Source: Poecilobothrus nobilitatus
Taxonomy: Eukaryota > Arthropoda > Insecta > Diptera > Dolichopodidae
Assembly (NCBI GenBank): GCA_947095535.1
Contig: OX352774.1
Span: 267,751,843-267,815,842, forward strand
DNA: 64,000 nt
Direction of reading: 5' to 3'
The position numbers were made by a program, and so were the translations under genes. A model generated the notes under the pieces. The model was not told where the DNA came from and did no database searches. It was given only the letters and a program-made list of their open reading frames with translations. Below, piece by piece: positions 42,880 through 55,111 of the stretch (position 1 is the stretch's first letter; every line of letters begins with the position of its first letter).

Positions 42880-43470
42880 GGGATTTATGACACAAAGTAG
42901 AGTGTCAAAACTCCCTAAAGGATTTATGACATTTTTTTCAAGGGACAAAGGCCAAATTATAATGACGCGTTGTTAAATCTCCACGCGTGCGGCGCGATGA
43001 CATTTAAAGTAGAATACACAAATTTAAATGGCTGAAGTTATAATGATGTAGCAACGTTGTAGCAACGCGCCACGCTTTTCTAAAATAGAAAATTGTTCTA
43101 AATTTGCGCGCGTTGTGAATGAAAAACAAAAACAACAATCAAATTTTAAAATCAAAAGAAAAGCCGAGAGTGAACACAATACAAAAAAAATTATTAAATT
43201 ATTAAAATAAAATGGATAATTTGGAGCAAAAATTTATCATTTTGATTGAATTTTTCAATTTTTTTTTTAGCTTTACAAAATTCAAATCTTTCAGTTTACG
43301 AATTGTTTATGTTTTTATAAAATGTCAAGCATGTAGTGTCACGTGATTATAACTTGAAGAAAATTTAATGTAGCGCCGCACGCGTAGCAATGAAACAAGC
43401 GTAGAATTGACGCGTCATTATAATTTGGCCTTTATGTCACACTTTAAAATTTTAATAAGTGTCATAAGTC
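42880..43470. mobile_element. Outer hairpin-type repeat around the MITE
   Basis: gggatttatgacac near 42882 is mirrored by gtgtcataagtccc near 43457. A partial copy (ccctaaaggatttatgaca) lies between. It looks like an older small element into which the CGCG-rich MITE inserted. Confidence 0.45.
42947..43433. mobile_element. MITE with perfect 24-bp TIRs and CpG-rich subterminal repeats
   Basis: A 487-bp element: 42947-42970 (aaaggccaaattataatgac...) is exactly complementary to 43410-43433. Just inside both ends is acgcgtgcggcgc (42983-42995; complementary near 43375-43387), striking in AT-rich DNA. No open frame. It sits about 430 bp upstream of the Cog8 start codon. No clear target duplication is seen. 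Confidence 0.85.
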
Positions 43471-43864
43471 CCACCTTCTGTTCTGTAAACAGGTATATTC
43501 AACCAAAAAAGTCCCTTTACTTGTTTTGCTGCTTCTTTACATTTTTTTTGACAAATTTCATCTATCTCACCTTAAATTAAAAAAAAAAGTTTATTTTTAA
43601 ATTAAATAGAATTATTTTTTAAAATTAACAGAAATAATTGTAGGGATAATTACCATAGTTCAACCTTGGTATTCCGATAAATCTTTCTTCTTTCATTGTA
43701 AGGTACGAGGAAAAAAATTCGTTCTAAGTCAAAGTCAACCATAGATAATATAGTAATATATGTGTGTTGATACTTAATTTCGTTAATTTTTATTATCAAA
43801 AAATTCAATTTATAACTTAATTTGCTTTATAGCTAATAAAAAATTTGTTATTTAACAAAAAAAA

Positions 43865-45757
43865 ATGGATTTCGAAAGTGATCGTGTTTTTAAATTAATA
43901 TTTTCGGACAATGTGCCAGGTAAGCATTTTATTAACAAATTTAATTTTCTGAAGAATTCAACACTAATTTAGGATTGGAGAATGAAAGAGAAGAAATTGT
44001 ATCATATCTTTCGAAATTGGGTAACTATAAGATAGGACAGTTAAAAAAAGAGGAGAGTAGATTAGAAGACGAAAATAAATTGATTGAGGACCAAACATTA
44101 GATATAGCTATTTCTAATTATAGAACAATAATACAAACTTCCAACTGTTCGAAAAAAATATACTTAAATTTTATTCAAACAGAAAATAGAATCGGAAATC
44201 TTCTACATCCTTTATCATCTTTAGAGGAAAAGTGTCTAATATTTTTAGAATTAACTTCTGACATTAATTCAAAGAAAAATTTAAACGCTATTACAGCAAA
44301 AAACTATAAAAAAATTTTAGAAATTTTAGAAATCCCACAAATAATGGAAAATTGTATAAATAAAGGATATTATGAAGAAGCTTTAGAACTTGCTTCTCAC
44401 GTTCAAAAGTTGCGTGCAAAACATTTAGAAATTGGTGTCATTAAGGTAAAAAACACTAATTTTAAAAATATTTTTTTTTAAATAATAATTTTCTAAAAAG
44501 AATGTTGTACACGCAGTGGAAATATATTGGCATTCACTTTTAATAAAATTTGTAAACGAATTGAAAACTGATTTACAACTACCAAAATGTTTACAGGTAC
44601 AGATTTTACAAAATAAAATGAATTTTAAAAATTTTATAAATCTTGATTAGGTATTTGGTCATCTTAGACGAATGCAAGCGTTTGGAATATACGAACTCAA
44701 ACTTGTATTCTTGCAGTCAAGAGATACTTGGCTAAATAAATTACTTAACTCAATACCAAATGATGACGGTTTGTGTAAATTTAATGTTTTAATTTAATAA
44801 AATTGTAATTTTCAATTCAGCACAAATACATTTAACAAAAACAATTGAAGTAACAAGAATTAACATATTTAATATAATGACCCAATATAAGGCTCTATTT
44901 TCAAATGAAGATGTTGGAACATCTTTAAATTACAATGCATTGGATGGTAAAAAACTTTTTAACACATGGTTAAACAAAAGAGTAAGTGTTTTTGGTTTTA
45001 ATAATTTTAATTTTAAAAACAATTATTACAGATAGAAATTTTTTTGGAAACGCTTGAAAAGGACTTGAATCGAGATATTACCTCTTTAGATACAGCTTTA
45101 GGACAGTGCATGTATTTCGGTGGATCATTTAGTCGAATTGGTGTTGATTTTAGAGCTTTAGTTTTATCAATATTTTCTCGAGTTATAATAAAAAATTTCG
45201 TTGATAAAACTATTAGCATCAACAACAAATTTGATAACAATATTAAGATGTTTTCTTTTGTTAATAATTTAACAATAACCTTACATCAAAAAATTCATTT
45301 AACAATTGGTATGGATGATGTCAATTCAACAGATTTGTCTCCACCTGAATCTTTATTAGATTATACACCGTTAGCTGTTTTATGCAATGGATATATAGGT
45401 GCTTTAGGCGAACTGATGTTATGTGCACCAATTTCATTAGTTTTTGATGTTATAAGTACATTAGAAAGATCATTAGAGAGAGTTTCACATGGAATTTTAG
45501 TACTTTATAAAAAGGAAAAACAAATGCTTACACCTGGGCAACGTGAAAATTTTACAAAATTTGTTTCTTCATTTGCATACGATTTATGTCCATATATTCA
45601 AAAATGTTTACATACAGTATTTCCCCAGCGAATACTTGTAAATCATTTAGGAATAACTTTATTAGAATTACAAAATGAAAGCATAAGTTTTTTAAGTCAG
45701 GATTCTATTTTGGAATCAATAAAAACTTTACTTCCAGAACGATTAAGTGTTAATTAA
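43865..45757 (+). CDS. Cog8: Conserved oligomeric Golgi complex subunit 8
   Basis: Subunit of the COG tethering complex (lobe B), peripheral on Golgi membranes, needed for retrograde vesicle traffic and glycosylation enzyme recycling. Six exons: 43865-43919, 43973-44445, 44501-44596, 44651-44768, 44821-44981 and 45032-45757. All are bounded by gt/ag and all phases agree, giving 542 residues (human about 612). Diagnostic stretches are YLSKLGNYKIGQLKKEESRL (near residue 30), HLRRMQAFGIYELKLVFLQS with RDTWL, the TKTIEVTRINIFNIMTQYKA block, and LGQCMYFGGSFSRIGVDFRA. The start MDFESDRVF is the only Met in the first exon frame. Introns are all about 50 bp. A polyadenylation-type aataaa is at 45920. 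It is apparently intact. Confidence 0.95.
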
Positions 45758-45929
45758 ACATTTTTATTATCAAAGTTATCAGAACAAATACATGCATACA
45801 CAATATTGTAAATTTAATTTTATTTTTCATTTAATGTTATAATATTTGGTTCTTTAACATTACTATTATATTTTAAATAATAATTTTAAATCATGTAGTT
45901 TTAGTTTATTACAATATATAATAAATAAA

Positions 45930-48900
45930 AAAAGAAAAAAAAAACACCAACTTTTTAAATGATTAAAGCATTGTAGGTTCTTATTGATTCCTCTTAAAAT
46001 TTATAACCTGTTGTTCTACATTAACAATTGTACTACTGTACTACTTCAACATATAGTTAGTTTACATGTTATTACTCATCTACTTACATAAAAGACTAGT
46101 TTTTCTCTTTGCAACCATATTAATATTATTTTCAAATAAAAATTAACATTTCCAGACAGTCTGTCTAACGAAAATGAAAGAAAACACTTTATACATATAA
46201 AAAAAATTGTTACATATGTAAGTATGTATTAATAATGGGAAAATAATTACATTCTTCGGTTACATTTAAAAGCAACATATATCTTCAACATATTCAAATT
46301 TTTCTGTCCACTAACTATCTTTTTTTTTGTTTTTATTTTAGATCTATTGCGCCATAACATTGTACTCAACTTATTTTAAGTTTATTTTTGTTTAAAATTA
46401 GTATCTGTATATAATTTTTTAAACGTTAGGTTTATAATACTTTTTTTTGTACAATTTATACTTGCAAAAATATTTTGTTACTAGTTACTCATATTAACAA
46501 ATGCATAAATAAATCCCCATAAAAAAAGTTTTAACTTTGGGAAGACCTAAGAACTTTTTTAAACAAAACTCCAAAATTCATACTATTTTTATACATACGC
46601 GATCAAAATTGGTTTGAAATAATTTTATTTAGTACAAGAATTGTGCCATGAGACTGTATATATATTCTTTTAAAATAACAAAAAGTTTATAAACAGGTTT
46701 AAAACACTAGTTCCTTTAGCTAAGAGTCTAGACCCTAGACCACTCAATCTGTTCATTATTCTTAATTATATTTGTATGTGCATATGTATTTCATATTTAA
46801 TTAGATCGTTTAGTTTGCGTTTTATTTAGTTTAGTTTGCGTTGCTTCTGCTTATTGGCATTATTCATTATATTTTAAATTCTTTCATATAACAGGTCTTA
46901 TATATTTTATTTTGAGACTCCAGCTCTTTTATATGAACAAATGTATAAAAATGAACCTGTTAAAAAATAATACATACTCCATAGTAGAGGATTTCTAATA
47001 ACTTTTTTACCTTACTCATTTTTCCATAATCTTTGTAAATTTATTTTTTTTTTTTACATGGAAATATTTCAAACCAAATAAGCTTCAACAACAAGATGAT
47101 GATGTTGCTGATTATCATGACTAGAGAAATAATGATCGTATCGTAATGGGTTTTTACTCAAAGAACATTATAAAAAAAGAGAACGCTTTCTTGCACAATA
47201 CCAACGATGGCGATCAATTGAAAATAAAAAAAAATAAAATGAAATAAAATTATACCTATGTATATGGATATACATACATATGTACATTCATATTGTTAGC
47301 AGGGGAAGGGAGATTAAATACTGACCTACTAAATACGCGCAGTGGTATCAGTTTTTGTAATATAATCGTTGCGGCTTAACAGTTTAATATTTGCCACAGC
47401 TGATGACAACAGCAGCGCATCAATATTTCATACATACATACATATGTGTATGTTAATAAAAAATTAAAAGAAATTTCCAAACAAAATCTAATAAAAGCAA
47501 AGAAAAAATAATTTTTGTAATTTTAGAATCACCAGACATAGTATTTACGAATGTTATACACAGAAAGCAAAGGCATATACATACATATATACATATATAT
47601 TCGCGCAGTGGAGTTTTTCTTTTATATTTACAACAATTAAAGTAATCATTATAAACTTTTTTAAGAAAATAAACTTTCTTTATGGCCGTTTGGTTATTTA
47701 AAACAATTTGCTATATTAGTAAAGTATTAACCATAAAGAATGAAGTGTTATAATATAAGTATATAATATAACGATGCTGACCTGTGATTTAAAAACGATC
47801 TAATTTTCCTTTTTAATTTTGTTTTTTGTTAAATTTGAAAAAAGTTAAAATATAAAATCTGTATAAAATTTTTAGTGTTTTAAAAATAAAATAAACAAGT
47901 CAATACAAAACAATGTAAAACAATAAAATAAAAATTTGTTAAATTTGTAAATCTAAATTAAACGGAAGATTCCAATACTAGAAAACATGCTAAAACTTAC
48001 AACTTTATTAAGCGAAAGTTATTTTTTTGTTTTTGTGAAATTTGTTAACATTTAAAAGTAAAATTTGTTGTTTATTACAAAACTTAATTTTAAATTTAAG
48101 TACATATGTATGTAAGTATGTATGTATTTGAATGCGGGTGATTATATTGTTATTAATTGGAAATGCAAAATTTAAAATATATTAACAATAGTTTTTTAAA
48201 AGAGTTCTTTTAAGAATCAAATTTTGATTGAAAATCATTTTTGGCTTTAGAAAAATAATTTTTTCAATAATGAACACAAAACCTGTGCACATATTTGTAA
48301 GTTACATATTTTATTTATTTTTATTTCTAAGCATATAACCCAAAAATACAATAATTTAAAAACAATTAAAAGAAAATAACAATTTTGTAAAAATTTGAAC
48401 TTAATCTCCTTTTCAATTTCGTGACATGAATAAAGATAACAAAAATTACAACATATTATGTATGTACATAAATACATATGTTATGTACCTTTCTAAAATT
48501 GCCCAAAATCAGTGAAGTAAAATAAACAAATATGAAAGGGTATAAAATAGTACATTTAGTGAACAAATTGACTTTTATTAAATTATTATGCAATTTAAAT
48601 TATAAGAGCAAATCTAAAGTGCATTTATCTAAAGTACATATATATGTATGTATGTATGTATCTAGAATTCTAAAATGCTTATGGCTTGAAAACGAATGCA
48701 ATGAAAAAATAAAGCTTTAAATTAAAAAAAACATTATCTAATTTATAAACAAAAAACTTTATTTCACACATTTCATAATTATATAAAATATATTTCCAAT
48801 AAAATCAAATTAAAAGTTGTAAACATAGCATATTAATTAAAATAAAATTTAATTTTAGATATTTTTTAAATATTAGAAGTTATATTTTAATTTGGCTTCT

Positions 48901-50732
48901 TTAATAAGGCTTCCCTTATTTTTAAGATTTACAAATTTTGCAGAAAATTTTTAAGTGCATGAATTGACAAACAGTTGATAATTAATAGAAATAAAATTAC
49001 AATCAAAAATGTTAAATAGGTAGTTAAAATTTTATTAAATACTTTAAAAATTACAAAAGGATTTTCTTTACGATTATATAGATGAAAATGCACTATACTT
49101 TGTACTGCGCAATGTGCATCAAGCTTTTTATATTTCATAAATTAAAATTATTTTTGATGATGCATTTTGATCTAATGTATTAAAAATATTATTTTATACT
49201 TTTGAGTGCATTAACTTTTTACCATTTTTAATTTTGAGTTTTAAAATTTGCATAAAATATATACATGTAGGAACTTTTTTCTTTGATTTTTCAAACTTTT
49301 ATATCATAATATTTTATGTTTTTTTTAATAATTTATAGTATGAATAGTTAATTTTGTTAATTTTTTAACTACTATTGCGATTTTTTGTATAATTATCTTA
49401 AAATCAGGTATCATCGGACTTACTCCAAACCTTAAAGTGCAACTCATTAAAACTACGGTGAGTTAAATTCAAGATACAAAATTCCGCGAGCTAAATAAAA
49501 GCATTAATAAAAAGCTAAAGGTCAAACTTTAAGTACTTAATTTATTAAATAAAGTAATTTTATTGAAAGTTTTCTTTTTATAATTTATTCATAATATACT
49601 ATACACTTTATGTATTATATAATGTTACTGAATTTAAAAAAAACTAAATTTAATTAATTTTCAAAATGTTAAAATAAAAATAGTAATTCTGCTGGCGTTA
49701 TATGATTAAAACTTAACTTTGTAGTAATTTATATACATATGTATGTATGTAGGAAGCTTTAAAAAGTCACTTCTTTGAAGTGGAAAATTCACTATAGAAG
49801 TTTTTCTACACTTGTTTTTATTTTACGTTCTTTTCATTATTAAAATTTTTTTTTTAAAATTATGCATGCTTCACCACTGACAAGTTTTCTTTTTCCATTA
49901 ATAATTTTTTGTTTCTCAATATTTTTTATAGTTCAATTTTATTCCGATTTCTTTTAAACACCGTTAAGTTTTGCAAGCAAGAAAGCTAATCACTTTCACT
50001 AAATATTGATTGGTTTTTCATGGGAAAAATTTATATTCTTTATTAAAATTTATTTATACTTAAATTTAATATTAAAATATGATACATATTATGTGCTTGT
50101 AAGACATACATACATATGTATATACACTTAATCGTAACGTAATAATTGTTTGTCCATATATGTATGTACATACATAACTACATTATTAAATTATAACTAG
50201 AACGTTTCAAGAATTTGATTTTATGAGGACTTTTTTTTTTAAATTAAATAATAGATATTAGAATAGCTATTAAATAAATAAAGTGTGTTTATACATAGTT
50301 CAAAAGTTTAAATTGAATATTAAGAAATGTATGAAATTGAAATATGTAGCAGAAATAGTTGTAAGTAATTTTAACACAACGTACCTATGTTTGTACGTAC
50401 TTACATACATACATACATATGTACATAATATGTAGTCCAATTTAAAAGATTTCTAAATTATTTTTAAATAAATGACGTAAATTTAAATTAAATAATAGGT
50501 AATAAAAATGATTATTTATTTAGAAATATTTTTTTTAAATTAATTACAAATAATATGACTATACTAAGACTAATAACTAATAACAGACAGTTCAAAGATA
50601 AAAAAAACTTTCGATTTTATTTCCATCTAATAGGTACTAAGCGATTAATGTGAATATGAATGAAATTTACTTTTTATAACATTTAAATAATCAAAAATTT
50701 TTAAAGTTTTTTAATGTAGAAATTTGATTTGT
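45930..50732. other. Intergenic AT-rich DNA with tacatacatatgtatg microsatellites
   Basis: About 4.8 kb lacks recognisable coding sequence. Short self-complementary runs of catacatatgtatg type occur near 47270, 47435, 48105, 48643, 49735, 50105, 50160 and 50400. A GC-richer patch at 47325-47430 (gcgcagtggtatcag; cacagctgatgacaacagcagc) might be a 5' exon or regulatory region of the downstream ligand gene, but nothing proves it. Confidence 0.5.
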
Positions 50733-51559
50733 ATTAGGGTTGCCATTTGTACTATTTTTAAGTTTTCTGATTTGCTCTTTTGTTCTCTTTACTTTTTTGC
50801 ATAAAATCTTCTTTTATACTCTATTTTCAAAGCATCCACTTTTTTCTACTTCTATTTAAATTTTGACAAGAGAAAGTATAAACATCTCATATTAAATTCT
50901 TTTTGTATTCCTACACACAATGCAAGTGACGAACGAATTTCATGTCGAGTTTCATAAACAAGCAATGGTCTGATGATCGTAACAAATTAGATATAAATAT
51001 GTACCATAAAAGATTTAATGCTTGTAATAATTTAGTCAAGTCATATTGTAATATAATTTCAATATGACTAATTTCAATATGACTTGTAAAGAATTTTACG
51101 AGCAAATAAAAGACGTCAGAATCTCTTTAAAAGTGGTAAGATCGTCTAAGAAGTACAAAGAAAAAAATATGTGATATTTAATTTATTTATAAAAAATTAT
51201 AACTAATATTTTCTTTTAAAAATAAATATGCATACCCTAATGTATTTAATATGCCTTAATGCGTGTTTATACTTTGTAATTTTGTTATGTTTTTTGCTAA
51301 AAAATGAACAGAATAAAATAGAATTAATAGAATTGTCTTTATTTTAATATAATTATAATTTATAATTTATAAATGTTATAACTATTGTTCCTTATATAAA
51401 TTATTCCTTAACAAAATTTAATATAATTATGTATGTACAAATTAATTTTTGTAACTAAATTACACAGTACTCTTATTTTCAAAATAAATTGTATGGGAGG
51501 TCTCTTTTTTTCATTTGCAGCGCTTCATTTTGAAAAAAACACCTTGTGGCAACCCTAAT
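50733..51559. mobile_element. TIR element upstream of the spätzle-like gene
   Basis: attagggttgcca (50733-50745) is exactly complementary to tggcaaccctaat (51547-51559). Inside, the plus strand near 50960-51175 has decayed coding-like pieces (KQWSDDRNKLDINMYHKRFN; FTSK/YEQIKDVRISLKVVRS). Length about 827 bp. No clear target duplication is seen. It ends about 80 bp before the start codon at 51643. Confidence 0.6.
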
Positions 51560-51642
51560 TTGGATCTAATTTAAATAATTTTTTACAATGGTTTTTAAAG
51601 CAATTTTTTCTTTTTTTATTATTTTTTTTTCAATAGGTTTCA

Positions 51643-53431
51643 ATGATAACTCTTTTTGTATTATTCATTACTATTTCAAAAACTTCAGCACTTGGTTTTG
51701 ATTCAGGAGAAGGTGGTTCCTGTAGTCAAAAAATGTCTCGACAAGGAAGAGCACAATTTTTAAAATCTATACCATGTGATTTAACAAAAAAATCATATTG
51801 CAATCTACCAGGATCATCATATCCATGGCATGCCGTACGTAGATTCGTTCACGAGAATCAAGGGCTTATGAAACGAATGTATGGTGACGTACATCATATT
51901 TCAGTATTACGTAATGAAATCCAAAAAAATGATTTAGATTTGGATGAATTGGAAATAAAAAGAACAATGAATTTTTATAGTGAGGATGATAAAATTGATA
52001 CAGAAACTGATATAAAAAATGAACAAAAAGAAAATATACGATTATCCAAATATTTACATTCAATTGATTTTCAAAACAGTAAATTATCTCAATATGGAAT
52101 ATCACAACCACATTTTAGGCCTGCGACATCCATTAGTTCAAATTCAAATATTGATAATAAATTAACAAAAGTTTCTTTAGCAAACTTTAACGAATCTAAA
52201 AAATATAATCATGTTCCTGGAAATGAGAAATTTTTAAATAAATATCAACTACAAAAAAAGGAAGAAGAAACGTCTAAAATTGGATTATCAAATATAGAAT
52301 TAAGAAATAAAAGTAACAACGATGAATCAAATGATGTGTACGAAATTGATAATGAAATACAAGAAAATAAAAATACAATTAAAAGTTTAATAATTTCAAA
52401 AATAAATAATGAAAATGCTCGTAACAATAGTAGTGAAGATATTACTAACGTAAGCAATAGCAAAAAGCAAAATAATGCTGATAAAATAGAAAATAAAAGT
52501 GAGAATAATGATACTATTTCAGCAACTTTAAATGTTGTAAAGCAAATTGTTGAAAAGGAAATTAAAACTGGACCTAGTACAACTGTATACAAAACAAATT
52601 ATGAGGAAATACAACCAAAACAAAATTTTAAAGAAAATTCAACAAATTTAACAAATATTTTTTTAGAGAAATTTCAGCTAAAATTCTCATTAGCTTCACC
52701 AACATTTGAAACAACGACAGTGCAATCAATTTTTTTTAAATTAAATCAAACCACTGATATAGATAGGCAAACTACCAAATATGAGTCAACAACAGAACCT
52801 AATGGCTTAAAACTAAAAGAAAATGAAAATGATTCAAAAACGAAAATTGGAACTAATAAACCGCAACTATTGGAAGCGCAATTATTTCAGGATACTGTTC
52901 AAAAGGATCCACCTAATTTAAGAGGAGTGTAAGTTAAATTAGCATTATTATAATTTTTTTATATCATGTACTTTTTTCATATTTAATAGTAATGCATGTC
53001 CAACAAAAGAAGAAGTAGTTGCACCATTTTGGGCTAATAATACCCGCGGGGAAGTTTTGGCTTTATTAAATTTGTATCCTTTCGAACAATATGTCCATTG
53101 GGAACGTTGCACAAATGAACATAAACAAATGTATTGCCGTGAAGGATGTCGTTGTGAACAACAGTATAGTCTACATAGATTACTAGCATATGATCCTCAT
53201 GATGAGTGTCGTGGAATTTTTTCTGACTGGTTTAGATTTCCATCTTGTTGTATTTGCAAATGTTATAATATTCCGATCGAAGTAAGAACCACATCACGAA
53301 GCCCACGATCTGATGGCGATCCTTATGAAAATAAAATGCGTTTGATTGATAAAGCTGAGGAAGAAGCACATAGAGCTATTTATGACCATGCGATAGAAGA
53401 TTGGTATAGACCACACGATAATTTAGATTAA
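51643..53431 (+). CDS. Spätzle-family secreted Toll ligand (spz3/spz4-type)
   Basis: Secreted cystine-knot ligand of the spätzle/neurotrophin-like family, which signals through Toll receptors in immunity or nervous-system development. Two exons, 51643-52928 and 52990-53431, give 575 residues. A hydrophobic signal peptide is visible ([11 protein letters not shown], residues 2-12). A conserved N-terminal block ([20 protein letters not shown], near residue 60) is followed by about 340 poorly conserved residues rich in Asn, Lys and Glu. The C-terminal knot in exon 2 has ten cysteines (N-A-C-P ... [16 protein letters not shown] ... [15 protein letters not shown]) and an N-N-T glycosylation site. 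A pyrimidine-rich acceptor ending caatag at 51636 lies seven bases before the ATG and the frame stays open up to it, so a 5' exon probably exists upstream. A foldback-type element begins two bases after the stop codon. I cannot separate spz3 from spz4 by eye. Confidence 0.92.
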
Positions 53432-53433
53432 AT

Positions 53434-54056
53434 GGGATAGTAACAAAATCTGCAAAAGTTAAGATATCCCTGATTCACAAAATCTCCAACTGTTATATGT
53501 AATCTTCTAAAACAGAATGCTTAATGTAGAAATCCTCAAATCTAAAATGCCATTTACAATAACTTTTATTTTTCAGTTTTCTGATGTATTGGTGATATGT
53601 AATTCAATTGAGGTGTAATTATGAATTTTTTAGTGTTAGAGGAATGTTGCCGTGTACTATGTACATATTCAATAGTGTTCTAATTTAGTATGTAAAATAA
53701 ATGATTAGGAAGGATTTTAGTGTTTGTTACAAAATCAGGGTTGCTCCCTTTTCCGTTATGTATATGTATGTACATATTACATATTTACTTTACATACCAA
53801 ATTTACTTTTCATAAAATTTCTGAAAAAAAAACATTTCAATTATTTGCAAATTTAAAAAATTATAAAAAAGAAATGAAGCCGTCCACTCTTATATTTTAC
53901 TTTTATTTACTGCTTTAAGATTTTGGGTTCGGGTATTCGGGTGGTCGGTGGTCGGCCATGTTTCTGAATCCCTTTTGGAGATTTGAAAATTTTGTCATTT
54001 TGTTTTTGGAGATTTTGTTTTAGAGATTTTGTATTGGAGATAAACGTACCCAACCC
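53434..54056. mobile_element. Foldback-like element, copy 3, inserted at the spätzle-like stop codon
   Basis: A 623-bp element is flanked by perfect 9-bp repeats agattaaat at 53425-53433 and 54057-54065. The left copy contains the gene's last codon and stop (gat taa). The left end starts gggatagtaacaaaatctgc; the right end, reverse-complemented, starts gggttgggtacgtttatctc, and both continue with tandem aaaatctcc-type units. Near 53728-53750 a piece of the family's 95-base satellite unit appears reversed (ttgttacaaaatcagggttg). Non-coding. Confidence 0.82.
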
Positions 54057-54242
54057 AGATTAAATATTTCATTAATTTTTTATTCTCTATATTTAAGGTA
54101 TTAAAGTAATTTTACGTAACAGTACCTACATATGTACATATGTATTTAAAATAAGATACTATTAATTAACATGGAAAAAATAATTATTATCTCAGCAATA
54201 ATAAATTATATATTTATTAAATTATTACAAATTTTTATCCTT

Positions 54243-54898
54243 TATCAATATAATATTAGCTTGAAGATGTTCTATATTGTTAACTATGATAAATACTGGC
54301 CTAAGAAATTTAAGAATTTTTTTTTTTAGAGATAAGAAGTTTTGATGTTTTGTGGACTAGTCGAAAAAATTCATCTTTAATTTATTAAAGAATGTACTTA
54401 CATGCATTTTAATTGGTATCAATCCAGCCATTGGTGCAGCGGTTGACGCACCGCTTCTCATTCATAAGGGAATGAGAGGTCTCGGGTTCGATTCCCAGCT
54501 GGATACAATAATTATAATATAAAAAAAAAAAAATTCATATATCGCAATATATAAATACTTAAATATATCACATAATATCTCGTACACCCCACATTCCTAC
54601 CAGGAAACAGGAGTTATAGCTACCTGGCACATTATGTACCACGGTAACTGTATATAAATAAATAAATAAATAAATAAATTGGTATCAATATTATTAGCTT
54701 GAAGAATTATCAATATTATTAGCCGTATTTTTGGTATCAATATAATATTAGCTTGAGGATGTTCTATATTGTTTACTATGATAAATACCGGCCTAAGAAA
54801 TTTAAGAATTTTTTTTAGAAATAAGAAGTTTTGATGTTTTGTGGACTAGTCGAAAAAATGGATCTTTAATTTATTAAAGAATGTACTTACATACATAC
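54243..54898. repeat. Tandem duplication interrupted by a SINE
   Basis: 54243-54405 and about 54738-54895 are close copies (tatcaatataatattagctt, ctatattgtt.actatgataa, ttttgtggactagtcgaaaa). Between them is the SINE and a short partial copy (attattagcttgaagaatta). No gene. Confidence 0.85.
54424..54676 (+). mobile_element. tRNA-derived SINE (family 2)
   Basis: 253 bp flanked by the exact 13-bp direct repeat aattggtatcaat (54411-54423 and 54677-54689). The tRNA-like head has an acceptor stem atccagc/gctggat that pairs fully (its first two bases lie in the left repeat), a D-arm ggtgc/gcacc, an enlarged anticodon arm tctcattc/gaatgaga and a B box ggttcgattcc. After a non-tRNA body the element ends in (aaat)n at about 54655-54676. 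The oversized anticodon arm argues against a functional tRNA. This SINE is different from the one at 17211. Confidence 0.85.
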
Positions 54899-54899
54899 A

Positions 54900-55110
54900 T
54901 ATATGTATATTTAAAAATATGTACTGTTAATTTTTTTTTGTAAAATATACATTAATTAGTAAAAGTTGTAATAATTAAAAATAATTCGTTCTTTCATTCA
55001 AAATTTAAAATTTATTTTGCAATCAAATTTTTGTCAATTAAAATGTTTAGTGTCTATTAAAATATATCGAAATATGCCCGAATATTTGTATTATAAAGAA
55101 ATCATATTCA
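54900..55110. other. AT-rich spacer
   Basis: No feature recognised. Confidence 0.5.
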
Positions 55111-55111
55111 T

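Noticed and set aside
45013..45240. Minus-strand open frame inside Cog8
   Set aside because: Antisense to the large last exon of Cog8; no independent evidence.
54422..54510. tRNA gene (acceptor stem pairs fully)
   Set aside because: The anticodon arm is oversized, and a 13-bp target duplication plus (aaat)n tail show that it is the head of a SINE.
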